From positions 1 to 19,129 of the forward strand of contig JAJYZD010000039.1 in assembly GCA_021800315.1 (NCBI GenBank): DNA of 19,129 nucleotides, written 5' to 3'. Shown here piece after piece: positions 1 to 6,899 of this stretch. The notes below the pieces were generated by a model. It was not told where the DNA came from. It did not search any database and saw only the letters and a program-made list of their open reading frames with translations. Position 1 is the stretch's first letter. Each line of letters opens with the position of its first letter. Both the position numbers and the translations under genes were made by a program. The DNA is from Bacillota bacterium (GTDB lineage Bacteria; Bacillota; Desulfotomaculia; Desulfotomaculales; JAJYZD01).

Positions 1-435
1 GCAACGCCAGCCCTGCCGCTCGGCATAGCGGCTGTACATGCGGAACAGGTCGGCGGCGAAAAGGGCCGCTTCCTCGCCGCCGGTGCCGGCGCGGATTTCG
101 ACGATGACGTTTTTCCCGTCGTTAGGGTCGCGGGGCAAAAGCATGACCTTGAGCCGGTTCTCCAGGCCGGCCAGCCGCTGGCCCAACTCCCCGGCCTCCT
201 GTTCCGCCATCTCGCGCAGTTCCGGTTCGGAATCGTCCGCCATCAGTTCCCGGGTTTCGGCCAGGTCCCCGGCGGCCTTGTTGTACTCGCGAAAGACGGC
301 GACCAGGTCGGACAGGTCGGCGTGCTGCTTCGCGTATTGCTGCCACCGGCCCCGGTCGGCCATAACGGCCGGGTCGGCCAACAGGGCTCCCAGTTCCTCG
401 TAACGGGTCTCAATGTCCCGGAGTTTATCGAACAA
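1..435 (-). CDS. prfA: Peptide chain release factor 1, N-terminal part (runs off the window)
   Basis: This is the first 145 codons of release factor RF1, which recognises UAA and UAG stop codons on the ribosome and triggers peptide release. The reading begins LFDKLRDIETRYEELG, typical of the RF1 N-terminal helical domain, and reaches the family motif EIRAGTGGEEAALFAADL at about residues 115-132. The stop-codon recognition loop and the GGQ motif lie beyond the left edge. I chose a TTG start at 435 because an AAAGGTGA ribosome binding site lies just upstream; an in-frame GTG at 444 is possible but sits inside that site. The gene overlaps the 3' end of the upstream yqhQ-type gene by 11 bases, so translation is probably coupled. 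The prfA-yqhQ-rpmE grouping is common in Firmicutes. Confidence 0.95.
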   Translation of the reverse strand, partial: MFDKLRDIETRYEELGALLADPAVMADRGRWQQYAKQHADLSDLVAVFREYNKAAGDLAETRELMADDSEPELREMAEQEAGELGQRLAGLENRLKVMLLPRDPNDGKNVIVEIRAGTGGEEAALFAADLFRMYSRYAERQGWRC

Positions 436-1303
436 CGGTCTCACCTTTCTTGAATACGGCCTGCAGGGCGGAAATGGCGACCTCCACCTGGCGATCGTCG
501 GGGGGACGGGTGGTCAGACCCTGCAGCCAGCGTCCCGGCGCCGACAGCCCGCGCCAGACGGCATGGCGCTGGTGACGGCCGGTGAGCCGCAGCCACTCGT
601 AGGACAGGGCGGCGACGAGGGGGGTCAGCAGGAGACGGGAGGCAAGCGCCGCCCCGATGCTTTGCCGGCCCAAGAGGGAAAAGACCAGGACCGCCAGTAC
701 GACCACCCACAAGAGAAAGCTGGTGCCGCAACGCGGATGATGACAGGAATGCTTCTGCACGGTATCCACGGTCAAGTCCTCACCCGCTTCCAGGGCGTTG
801 ATAACCTTGTGCTCCGCGCCGTGGTACTGAAAAACCCTCTTTATGTCGCCCACCCGGCCGATGACCAGCACATAGCCGATCAAAAAGAGCAGCCGGATGA
901 GACCTTCGACCAGGTTGCGTTCCAGGCCGCCCGCGGCCCGGGCCACCAAATCGGCGACCAGGGCCGGCAGAAGGATGAACAGGCCCGCCGCCAGGGTCAG
1001 TGCCGCCACCATGGTCAGGATGATGTCCCTCCGGGAGAGGTCCACTTCCTCTCCGGCCGCGGCCTGGGAGGCGGAATAGGTGAGGGCCTGCAGGCCGACG
1101 ACGAGGGCTTCGACCAATGCCGTCACCCCGCGTACCAACGGCCAGGAGAGCCACGGATAACGCTTTTCGTGGGAACCGTTGGCCCGGCGCTCTACGACGA
1201 TGCTCTGGTCGGGCCGCCGCACGGCCACCGCCCAGTCCTGCGGGCCCCGCATCATGACGCCCTCGATCACCGCCTGGCCGCCGTAGACAAATTCGGCCAT
1301 CAT
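425..1303 (-). CDS. yqhQ: DUF1385 family membrane protein (YqhQ-like)
   Basis: A 292-residue protein of the DUF1385 family, known in Bacillus subtilis as YqhQ; the biochemical role is not known to me. The N-terminus carries the family signature YGGQAVIEGVMMRGP (residues 7-21). A second conserved block, YHGAEHKVI (160-168) followed by HSCHHPRCGTSFL (185-197), is rich in His and Cys and could bind a metal (inference). Hydrophobic stretches at about 93-118, 132-150, 196-212 and 216-236 suggest a multi-pass membrane protein. Two ATG codons stand in tandem at 1303 and 1300; neither has a strong ribosome binding site. It lies between rpmE and prfA, overlapping prfA, as in many Peptococcaceae. The family assignment is firm, the function open. 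Confidence 0.92.
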   Translation of the reverse strand: MMAEFVYGGQAVIEGVMMRGPQDWAVAVRRPDQSIVVERRANGSHEKRYPWLSWPLVRGVTALVEALVVGLQALTYSASQAAAGEEVDLSRRDIILTMVAALTLAAGLFILLPALVADLVARAAGGLERNLVEGLIRLLFLIGYVLVIGRVGDIKRVFQYHGAEHKVINALEAGEDLTVDTVQKHSCHHPRCGTSFLLWVVVLAVLVFSLLGRQSIGAALASRLLLTPLVAALSYEWLRLTGRHQRHAVWRGLSAPGRWLQGLTTRPPDDRQVEVAISALQAVFKKGETVVR

Positions 1304-1357
1304 GCCGGCCGGCGCAAAAGCCGGTGCGCGCGGCCGTCCCTCCCTTCCCGGGGGTCT

Positions 1358-1375
1358 CCCGCCGCGTCCGGCGGG
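1358..1375 (-). other. GC-rich hairpin between rpmE and yqhQ
   Basis: A perfect 7-bp stem (CCCGCCG / CGGCGGG) with a 4-base loop lies in the 220-base gap between rpmE and the yqhQ-type gene. No T-run follows on the minus strand, so it is not a standard intrinsic terminator. It may be an RNA processing or pausing structure in a polycistronic transcript. Confidence 0.5.
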
Positions 1376-1388
1376 TAAACACCGCTAC

Positions 1389-1410
1389 CCCGGATCCCTC
1401 TTCATCCGGG
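1389..1410 (-). other. Second hairpin between rpmE and yqhQ
   Basis: A 7-bp perfect stem (CCCGGAT / ATCCGGG) with an 8-base loop, 13 bases from the hairpin at 1358-1375 and also without a T-run. The two form a tandem stem-loop pair in the rpmE-yqhQ gap. The rest of 1304-1523 shows no gene. Confidence 0.45.
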
Positions 1411-1523
1411 CAACAAAGCAAGCTGCCTTGAGGCGGCCCGGACTTCTCCGGACGCCTGCCAAGCAGCTCCTGGTCGGCCGTACACGAAAACCGGCCGTTT
1501 GGTTGGGGTCGGCGGACCGTCCC

Positions 1524-1724
1524 CTACTTCAAGCCGTATTTCTTGCGAAACTTGTCGGCCCTGCCGCCGGTTTCCACTGTGCGCTGGGAGCCGGTGTAGA
1601 AGGGGTGACAATTGGAACATATCTCTACCCGGATTTCCTTCTTGGTTGAGCAGGTCTCGAACGATTCGCCGCAAATGCAGGTAACCCTGGCCGGGCCGTA
1701 GGCCGGATGAATGTCCTTCTTCAA
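1524..1724 (-). CDS. rpmE: 50S ribosomal protein L31, zinc-binding type
   Basis: Ribosomal protein L31 of the large subunit, 66 residues from the chosen start. The protein reads MKKDIHPAYGPARVTCICG and carries the four-cysteine zinc site as CICG near residues 16-18 and CSNC near 36-39, so it is the zinc-containing form rather than the cysteine-free paralogue made under zinc limitation. I chose the TTG at 1724 because GAGGTGAT lies at the right distance upstream and because L31 proteins normally begin MK-x-x-IHP; a GTG at 1733 would overlap the ribosome binding site. A strong promoter lies about 40 bases upstream, so the gene starts its own transcription unit, likely running on into yqhQ and prfA. 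Confidence 0.96.
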   Translation of the reverse strand: MKKDIHPAYGPARVTCICGESFETCSTKKEIRVEICSNCHPFYTGSQRTVETGGRADKFRKKYGLK

Positions 1725-1760
1725 GCCGATCACCTCGTTTCACCGATACTTACGCCGGTT

Positions 1761-1789
1761 ATTATAGCATATTACGGCGGCGGGAGCAA
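1761..1789 (-). promoter_or_regulatory. Sigma-A promoter of rpmE
   Basis: On the minus strand a -35 TTGCTC (1784-1789) and a perfect -10 TATAAT (1761-1766) are separated by 17 bases. The predicted transcript starts about 20-30 bases before the rpmE ribosome binding site. Confidence 0.8.
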
Positions 1790-1877
1790 TATGGGATACC
1801 GGCGGGCCGGGGGCCGGTCCCGCCTGGTCAGGGATGCGCCTGGTCCGGGCGGCGGGACGCTCCGTGGTCCCGGAGGA

Positions 1878-1892
1878 GGGAAACGTTTTCCC
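1878..1892 (-). other. Small palindromic hairpin downstream of the Fic gene
   Basis: A 6-bp stem (GGGAAA / TTTCCC) with a 3-base loop, about 30 bases past the Fic stop codon. No clear T-run follows on the minus strand, so its role as a terminator is doubtful. Confidence 0.3.
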
Positions 1893-1922
1893 GGGAGTAA
1901 CGCCAACATGACCGGTCCTGGT

Positions 1923-2618
1923 TCAATCAAAGGTAACGATGGACGTTTCCTCGAAGAACCCGGAAATCCTGGTGGCATCCCTGGTATCGTAAAACTCGGT
2001 CACGAGCGTATTATAGGTAAGCACCAAAGAAGCCGGCGTATTGAATACACCCAGACATTCTCCGAGGAGCACCCCGTTGGCCATCAGCCTCGCGGTTCTT
2101 TTGTTGCCGTCATAATAGAACTGGTTCAAGCTTCCCCACAGGAAGAAGGCGACAGCCCTTTCTACCGGATTTTCGACGGCATTGATGGTTTTAACATCCG
2201 TGGCGAATATTTCAGGCAATTGCCCGGCTGGCGGCCATTCATACCGCTTGGTTCCGGCGATAAAGACGGGCCCCTTTCTGAACGATCCCCATTCCAGCGC
2301 CTCTTCTTCGGCAACTTTCCAATTGATGCTATTCATTACCCATTCCGATAAATCGAATTTACTGGTTGCGACGTAGCCCATTAATAGATCCCAGCTCTTT
2401 TTCAGATTGAGAATTTGCTTCTCGTCGGTTAGTTTGTGTCCTCCTACCGTTATGCCGTCCAGCAGGGTTTTGACCTCCGGAAAGGTCATGGGATTGCCTT
2501 CCAGTTTGGCATTGTCGAGAACATAGCCCGGCAACATCTTTTTGGCGGTAGCCAGAAGATACTTTTTGTCTTTCTTGTTGTACCTCTCTTTGAACCTGTG
2601 GCTGTTAGTGAAATACAA
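1923..2618 (-). CDS. Fic/DOC-family protein with Asn in place of the catalytic His
   Basis: A 231-residue Fic-fold protein. The core motif reads NQFYYDGNKRTAR at residues 165-177; canonical active Fic enzymes have HxFx(D/E)GN(G/K)R, so the base-acting His is Asn165 here while the phosphate-binding GNKRTAR part is intact. An N-terminal LEGNPMTFPEVKTLLDG segment (39-55) matches the region that carries the inhibitory (S/T)xxxE(G/N) helix of self-inhibited Fic proteins; Glu40 is present but the Ser/Thr position is Asn. AMP-transfer activity is therefore uncertain. The TTG start at 2618 is preceded by GGGGAGGAT at good spacing. The gene is visibly less GC-rich than its neighbours (28 of 60 bases are G or C at 2401-2460, against 40 of 60 at 3421-3480) and interrupts a conserved housekeeping order, suggesting horizontal transfer. 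I recall the NQF(F/Y)YDGNKRT variant from other Fic-like proteins, so it may be a subfamily trait rather than decay. Confidence 0.85.
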   Translation of the reverse strand: MYFTNSHRFKERYNKKDKKYLLATAKKMLPGYVLDNAKLEGNPMTFPEVKTLLDGITVGGHKLTDEKQILNLKKSWDLLMGYVATSKFDLSEWVMNSINWKVAEEEALEWGSFRKGPVFIAGTKRYEWPPAGQLPEIFATDVKTINAVENPVERAVAFFLWGSLNQFYYDGNKRTARLMANGVLLGECLGVFNTPASLVLTYNTLVTEFYDTRDATRISGFFEETSIVTFD

Positions 2619-2763
2619 TTCCGGATCCTCCCCTCCGCGGCCCGTATGGAGCCCGTCGCTGGAAGGCGGTTCCCCGCTCCGGACGGGGAAGCCGGGCGTG
2701 GACCGGCCGCGGTTCCTCTTGGATCGCGAAACGAAAGGCAGCCACCGGTTCCTCGTCCGTCAC
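2605..2763 (-). CDS. Possible small ORF ahead of the Fic gene (52 aa), doubtful
   Basis: A GTG-initiated reading frame of 52 codons lies upstream of the Fic gene and overlaps its start by 14 bases. It begins VTDEEPVAAFRFAIQEEPRP and is rich in Arg and Pro. An AAAAGGGG sequence sits about 6 bases before the GTG, and a good promoter (2902-2930) lies upstream. I recognise no family. It could be a small partner of the Fic protein, the stump of a native gene cut off when the Fic gene arrived, or chance in GC-rich DNA. Its GC-rich composition matches the host region rather than the Fic gene. Confidence 0.25.
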   Translation of the reverse strand: MTDEEPVAAFRFAIQEEPRPVHARLPRPERGTAFQRRAPYGPRRGGSGIVFH

Positions 2764-2901
2764 AACCGTCCCCTTTTCCAGGCCGAAAAGCCTCCCCTCC
2801 CTGCCGACGACGCCCCGGTCAGGCAGGGAACGCCTTGCTTGCGGTAATGACCAGGCGCGGTGTCTGGTGGCGGGAAACGGCGCCGCTCCCTCCGCGGCAG
2901 T

Positions 2902-2930
2902 ATTATCGCAGGTCGGCAGCCGCCAGGCAA
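2902..2930 (-). promoter_or_regulatory. Sigma-A promoter upstream of the Fic gene
   Basis: On the minus strand -35 TTGCCT (2925-2930) and -10 GATAAT (2902-2907) are 17 bases apart. It would make a transcript with a leader of about 280 bases before the Fic start at 2618. The surrounding gap (2619-3015) otherwise holds only the doubtful small ORF, a 7-bp stem hairpin at 2670-2690 (TTCCCCG / CGGGGAA) and the hairpin at 2996-3015. Confidence 0.7.
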
Positions 2931-2995
2931 GCTCTTTCTTCCGACACGTTTCTCCGTGGAATTACCGGGCCATCAGGCTGACCTCGTTGCCTTGG

Positions 2996-3015
2996 CCGGC
3001 GCCGTGTCGCGCCGG
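2996..3015 (-). terminator. Hairpin directly after the radical SAM gene, no T-run
   Basis: A perfect 7-bp stem (CCGGCGC / GCGCCGG) with a 6-base loop begins at the base after the radical SAM stop codon. The strength and position suggest a 3'-end structure, but no T-run follows, so intrinsic termination is uncertain. Confidence 0.4.
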
Positions 3016-4278
3016 TCAGTCCCTTGCCGGCAAGCCGGGCCCGGTGCTCCCCCGGTTCCGGCTGAAGTTCCCGACCGCCAGCCCCGTTATTTTCCTCAGT
3101 TCGCCAACGAGCGTGGCTATCCCCACCGGCGGCTCCCGCGGCAGCAGGGGCGCCATAGTGGCCGGGTCGATATTCAGGTTTCTCAATTGCACCATGTGCA
3201 ACCCCGTTTCCCGGATCAGATCCAACAGGGAGGCTATCTCGCCCGGGCAGTCGGTAAAACCGGGAAACACCAGCAGGTTGAGGGATGTATATACTCCGGA
3301 CCGGACGGCCAGTTTGATGGAGTTTTTCACATCGGCCAGGGAAAAAGACGGACGGTGGTAGACCGCGTATACGCCCGGGGTCGCGCTGGCCAGGCTCACC
3401 CGCAGGCTGTCCAGGCCGGCCTCCAGCACGGCGGACAGGGCGGCGGTTGCGCCGGCGTTGGAGTTGAGATTGATTGTGCCCCTGGTGGTCCGTCGCCGCA
3501 TTCGCCGTATGGCTTCAGCCACCAAGGGCGCCGACAGCAGGGGCTCTCCCTCGCATCCCTGGCCGAAGCTGACGATGGCGTCCGGGGCCTGGGCAAGGTG
3601 TTCCGTACCCAGGCTCACCAGATCGTCCAGCAAAGGCGAAGAGGTTATCCTGTTTTGCGGTGCCGGGGGCCCGCCCGCCTCCTGTTTGGAGAGGCAGCCC
3701 AGGCACCTGGCGTTGCAGGCCGGGGTGGTGGGCAATCCGCCCTCCCAACGGCGGTAGAAAATGTTCTGGGCGGTAAAGCACCGGTATTCCAGGGCGCATT
3801 TGGCCAGCCCGCCCAAGACCGCGCTCCCCGGCGTAGCGGCCAGCCGTTTTCCGACCAGGCCGGACAGGGCGGCGGTATTGTAATTTTTAGGGCTCCAGCG
3901 CTCCGGATCGTCGGTCGGCACGGCCGCCGCATAGACCCGGCCGTCATGCCAGGCCACTGCGGTATAACCGAGAACCGGCAGGCAACCAGGCGACTCGCGC
4001 CGGTAGGCCGGTAAATGAGTGCGGGTGAAGCCCTGCGGCAGGCAGGCCGCTACAGCCAGGGCCGGTTGGCCGTCCCTGCCGGGGAATGCGGCTTCCCTCC
4101 CCCGCCGGTAGCCCACCGGGGTCCCGGCGGGCACCAGGACCAGGGACGCGCCTTCCGGAAGAGGGATGAGATCGGCGGCCTTGAGTGGGACGATCCTGCG
4201 GCCGGCCCTGCCGGCCGCGGCCAGGTCCGGGTGATCGTACAAAAGTCCGTCCGGTGTAGCGTAGAGGGCGTGAAACAT
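3016..4278 (-). CDS. Radical SAM protein of unknown function
   Basis: A 420-residue radical SAM enzyme. The [4Fe-4S] ligand motif CNARCLGC (CxxxCxxC) is at residues 188-195, and a SAM-binding stretch of the GGE type reads GQGCEGEPLL at 240-248. The following strands (TINLNSNAG near 268-276, SLRVSLASATPGVY near 291-304, LNLLVFPGFTD near 333-343) fit the (beta-alpha) barrel. About 185 residues precede the cluster motif, an unusually long N-terminal part for a simple radical SAM protein, with two further Cys (161, 167) that might bind a metal. No C-terminal SPASM-type cysteine cluster is visible. The ATG at 4278 has GGGAGTGA upstream. It lies between rho and the Fic gene with no obvious pathway partner. 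Family membership is firm; substrate is unknown. Confidence 0.9.
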   Translation of the reverse strand: MFHALYATPDGLLYDHPDLAAAGRAGRRIVPLKAADLIPLPEGASLVLVPAGTPVGYRRGREAAFPGRDGQPALAVAACLPQGFTRTHLPAYRRESPGCLPVLGYTAVAWHDGRVYAAAVPTDDPERWSPKNYNTAALSGLVGKRLAATPGSAVLGGLAKCALEYRCFTAQNIFYRRWEGGLPTTPACNARCLGCLSKQEAGGPPAPQNRITSSPLLDDLVSLGTEHLAQAPDAIVSFGQGCEGEPLLSAPLVAEAIRRMRRRTTRGTINLNSNAGATAALSAVLEAGLDSLRVSLASATPGVYAVYHRPSFSLADVKNSIKLAVRSGVYTSLNLLVFPGFTDCPGEIASLLDLIRETGLHMVQLRNLNIDPATMAPLLPREPPVGIATLVGELRKITGLAVGNFSRNRGSTGPGLPARD

Positions 4279-4527
4279 GAAATCACTCCCGCTGCGTGAG
4301 TTCGTCCCAAAACCCGCGTGGCAGCCGGAATCGACCGGACTTGTGCCGGCTCCCGGTAATTGGCTTTTATAGAGGGCGGCATGATAACCAGGCTGTGAAG
4401 GATGAGCACCATCCCCGCCGCGCCTGCCCGGAATCCCTCCCCGGACACCGTCGTCCTCCCCGGTGGCGGGCTGGTTAAGACCGTCGACGCCGTCTTTCGG
4501 CTGGCATTACGGCCGGGAAGATACCCG

Positions 4528-4556
4528 ATTATACTGTGGCTGCGGAAATGGTTTCA
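4528..4556 (-). promoter_or_regulatory. Candidate promoter for the radical SAM gene, overlapping the parS-like site
   Basis: A perfect -10 TATAAT (4528-4533, minus strand) has a weak -35 TGAAAC (4551-4556) at 17 bases. The -35 is one half of the parS-like palindrome, so a bound ParB protein could cover it. The leader to the radical SAM start would be about 240 bases; 4279-4527 holds no gene that I can support. Confidence 0.5.
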
Positions 4557-4565
4557 CGTGAAACA
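4550..4565. other. parS-like chromosome segregation site (ParB/Spo0J binding)
   Basis: The 16 bases GGTTTCACGTGAAACA include a perfect 14-bp palindrome and match the Firmicutes parS consensus TGTTNCACGTGAAACA at all but the first base. Such sites load the CTP-dependent clamp ParB (Spo0J) and cluster near replication origins. It lies 10 bases past the rho stop codon. Confidence 0.8.
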
Positions 4566-4574
4566 AAGAGTGAA

Positions 4575-5858
4575 TTAAACCGTGCGGCGGCTCTCCCCGT
4601 TGAAAACTCCCGTCCGCTTGAACCACATCGGCAACTCCGAGTTGCACTTGGTGCGGCGCATGCGGTCCATGATCAGTTCCATGGCCTCCCACGGACTCAT
4701 GGAACTGACCGCCTTGCGGAAGTACCACATTACGTCCAGTTCGTCCTTGTTCAGCAGGAGTTCCTCCTTGCGGGTACCCGAGCGCTGAATATCAATGGCG
4801 GGGAAAACACGCCGGTCGGCCAGGCGCCGGTCCAAAATCAGCTCCATATTGCCGGTGCCCTTGAATTCCTCGAAAATCACATCGTCCATACGGCTACCCG
4901 TCTCGACCAGGGCGGTCGCCAGAATGGTCAGACTGCCGCCCTCCTCAATGTTGCGCGCGGCCCCAAAAAAGCGCTTCGGCTTGTGCAGGGCGGCCGGATC
5001 GACCCCCCCGGAGAGAGTACGGCCGCTGGGGGGGACCACCAGGTTGTGCGCCCTCGCCAGCCGCGTAATGCTGTCCATCAGGATGGCCACGTCCTGACCG
5101 TGCTCAACCAGGCGTTTCGCCCGCTCAAGCACCATTTCCGCGACCTTGACGTGGTTCTCGGGCGGCTCGTCGAAGGTGGAGCTTACCACCTCTCCCTTGA
5201 CCGACCGCTCGATGTCGGTGACTTCCTCCGGGCGTTCGTCGATCAACAGAACAATGATAATAATCTCTGGATGGTTCTTGGTGATGCTGTTGGCGACCTC
5301 CTTGAGCAGAGTGGTCTTGCCGGCCTTGGGGGGCGAAACGATCAGACCCCGCTGTCCTTTGCCGATGGGGGCGATGACGTTGATGATCCGCGTGGCATAT
5401 CGGTCGGAGGTGGTCTCGAGATCGATGCGCTTTTGGGGGTAAAGCGGCGTCAACCCGTCGAAATGAACGCGGTTGGCCGCAACCTCCGGATCCACCCCGT
5501 TGACCTGCTCCACCCGCAATAGGGCGAGATAACGCTCGTTATCCTTGGGCCGGCGGACCTGCCCTCCCACCATGTCGCCGGTACGCAGGTCAAACCGCCT
5601 GATCTGCGAAGACGAGAGGTAGATGTCATCATTGCTGGGAGTATACTGAAACGGTCGCAAAAACCCGAATCCCTCGGGCAGAATCTCCAGAACCCCCTGG
5701 GCGTAGATCTGCCCGGCCTTCTCCCCCAGTGTCTTCATGATTTCAAAGACCAGTTCTTTTTTTCGCAGCTTGGAGTAACCGGCGATCTCCATTTCGCGCG
5801 CAATCTTGTACAGTTCCGCCAGAGTCTTGCTTTCCAGTTCGCCCTGATTCAAACCCAT
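4575..5858 (-). CDS. rho: Transcription termination factor Rho
   Basis: Rho is the hexameric RNA-dependent ATPase that ends transcription of untranslated RNA. The 427-residue protein has the N-terminal Rho helical domain (about 8-45), an RNA-binding cold-shock-like domain (about 50-120, with GFGFLRP), and the ATPase core: Walker A PPKAGKTT at 176-183, Walker B IIVLLIDERPEE at 201-212, and the Q-loop region following SRTLSGGVDP-type sequence in the second half. The length is usual for Firmicutes Rho; the C-terminus has a tail ending GESRRTV. The ATG at 5858 is only 3 bases from GGGAGG; a TTG two codons later has better spacing and may be the true start. Upstream is a 318-base leader and downstream is the parS-like site. 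Confidence 0.97.
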   Translation of the reverse strand: MGLNQGELESKTLAELYKIAREMEIAGYSKLRKKELVFEIMKTLGEKAGQIYAQGVLEILPEGFGFLRPFQYTPSNDDIYLSSSQIRRFDLRTGDMVGGQVRRPKDNERYLALLRVEQVNGVDPEVAANRVHFDGLTPLYPQKRIDLETTSDRYATRIINVIAPIGKGQRGLIVSPPKAGKTTLLKEVANSITKNHPEIIIIVLLIDERPEEVTDIERSVKGEVVSSTFDEPPENHVKVAEMVLERAKRLVEHGQDVAILMDSITRLARAHNLVVPPSGRTLSGGVDPAALHKPKRFFGAARNIEEGGSLTILATALVETGSRMDDVIFEEFKGTGNMELILDRRLADRRVFPAIDIQRSGTRKEELLLNKDELDVMWYFRKAVSSMSPWEAMELIMDRMRRTKCNSELPMWFKRTGVFNGESRRTV

Positions 5859-6176
5859 CTTCCTCCCGTAATAGCCCGATTATGACTAAAGCCCGCAACG
5901 CTACCGTTCCCGGTTAACCCCACACCCACTCCCCGCGCGCGTGACCGCCCTGCGGGAAGCGAACCGGCGGAACCGACCCGGGCGCCGCCACTCCGCATCG
6001 CGGCGGACACACCCAGCTATCGCCGGTCCTACCAGTACCGAGAAACCTATGCTTTGACCTTTTCCCTTGAAACAAATTTTGAAAATGCCTGCCCGTGCAG
6101 TGAATCCCTGGAAGGCTGCTCAAAGGTGGTGTGGATATTGGGGAAACCCCGGGCGCCGACAACGCTTTCGCGACGA
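5859..6176 (-). other. Gap and probable leader between the transaldolase and rho
   Basis: This 318-base stretch has no gene that I can support. It holds an AT-rich patch at about 6055-6090, a GC-rich segment at about 5930-6040 able to fold into several short stems (for example CCGCC / GGCGG near 5988-6010), and a small GGGG-TTT-CCCC hairpin at 6140-6150 just past the transaldolase. A -10-like CATAAT lies about 20 bases before the rho start, without a clear -35. The arrangement fits a long untranslated rho leader. Confidence 0.4.
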
Positions 6177-6824
6177 CTATCCCTTGGTAACCTTGGCCCA
6201 ATCGGCGTCAAACTTCGCGATACCATTGTCCGTCAACGGATGTCCCAGCATTTGCATCAGAACCCCGAAGGGCACCGTGGCGATATGCGAGCCTAAAAGC
6301 GCCGCCTGGGTGACGTGGAGGGGGTGACGGATACTGGCCGCGATAACCTCCGTACCAAAGCGGTAACGTTCGAAAATCTCCAGGGTCTCTTCCAAAACCC
6401 GCATTCCGTCCGCGCCGGTGTCATCGATCCGCCCTATGAACGGGCTGACATAGGTAGCCCCGGCCAAAGCCGCCAAAAGCGCCTGGTTGGCCGAAAACAC
6501 CAGGGTCACATTGGTCCGGACCCCCCGCCGGGTCAACTCGCTCACGGCCTCGAGCCCGGGCCCGGTAACCGGTATCTTCACCACGACGCCAGGATGGATC
6601 CTGGCGAGCTCCACCGCCTCGTCGACGATACCCGCGGCGTCCTTGCGCACTGCTTCGGCGCTGACCGGCCCCTCGACGATGGAGGCGATCTCCCGCACCA
6701 CTTCGATAAAGTCCCGGCCCTCGCGCGCTATCAGCGACGGATTGGTGGTGACACCGGAAATTACCCCCAACCGCGACCCCGCCCTGATTTCATCCATGTT
6801 GGCCGTATCCAGGAAAATCTTCAC
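6177..6824 (-). CDS. tal: Transaldolase, small TalC/FSA-type
   Basis: A 215-residue class I aldolase of the transaldolase subfamily that includes fructose-6-phosphate aldolase and B. subtilis YwjH. It moves a dihydroxyacetone unit between sugar phosphates in the non-oxidative pentose phosphate pathway. The Schiff-base lysine is Lys83 in VVVKIPVTGPG; MKIFLDTAN (1-9) and SGVTTNPSLI (23-32) are family motifs. Glu57 and Phe129 (YVSPFIGR) stand where E. coli fructose-6-phosphate aldolase has Gln59 and Tyr131, so transaldolase activity is more likely than aldolase. The start is GTG at 6824 with GGAGTAGG just before it. It follows the spo0F-like gene by about 75 bases, as in the B. subtilis neighbourhood where the same genes are close. 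The gap contains a tandem GGCGCC pair near 6830-6845. Confidence 0.94.
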   Translation of the reverse strand: MKIFLDTANMDEIRAGSRLGVISGVTTNPSLIAREGRDFIEVVREIASIVEGPVSAEAVRKDAAGIVDEAVELARIHPGVVVKIPVTGPGLEAVSELTRRGVRTNVTLVFSANQALLAALAGATYVSPFIGRIDDTGADGMRVLEETLEIFERYRFGTEVIAASIRHPLHVTQAALLGSHIATVPFGVLMQMLGHPLTDNGIAKFDADWAKVTKG

Positions 6825-6899
6825 CCTACTCCGGCGCCGGCGCCCCCGGATCCAACCGGACGCGCCCCGCCGTTCCCCCTTCCCGCTCCCGCATGCTGT

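Noticed and set aside
2860..4014. A 384-codon plus-strand frame opposite the radical SAM gene
   Set aside because: Shadow of the radical SAM gene; no recognisable motif, low-complexity composition.
5914..6201. A 95-codon minus-strand frame in the gap before rho
   Set aside because: It overlaps the end of the transaldolase gene, has no convincing ribosome binding site and no recognisable sequence; probably part of the rho leader.
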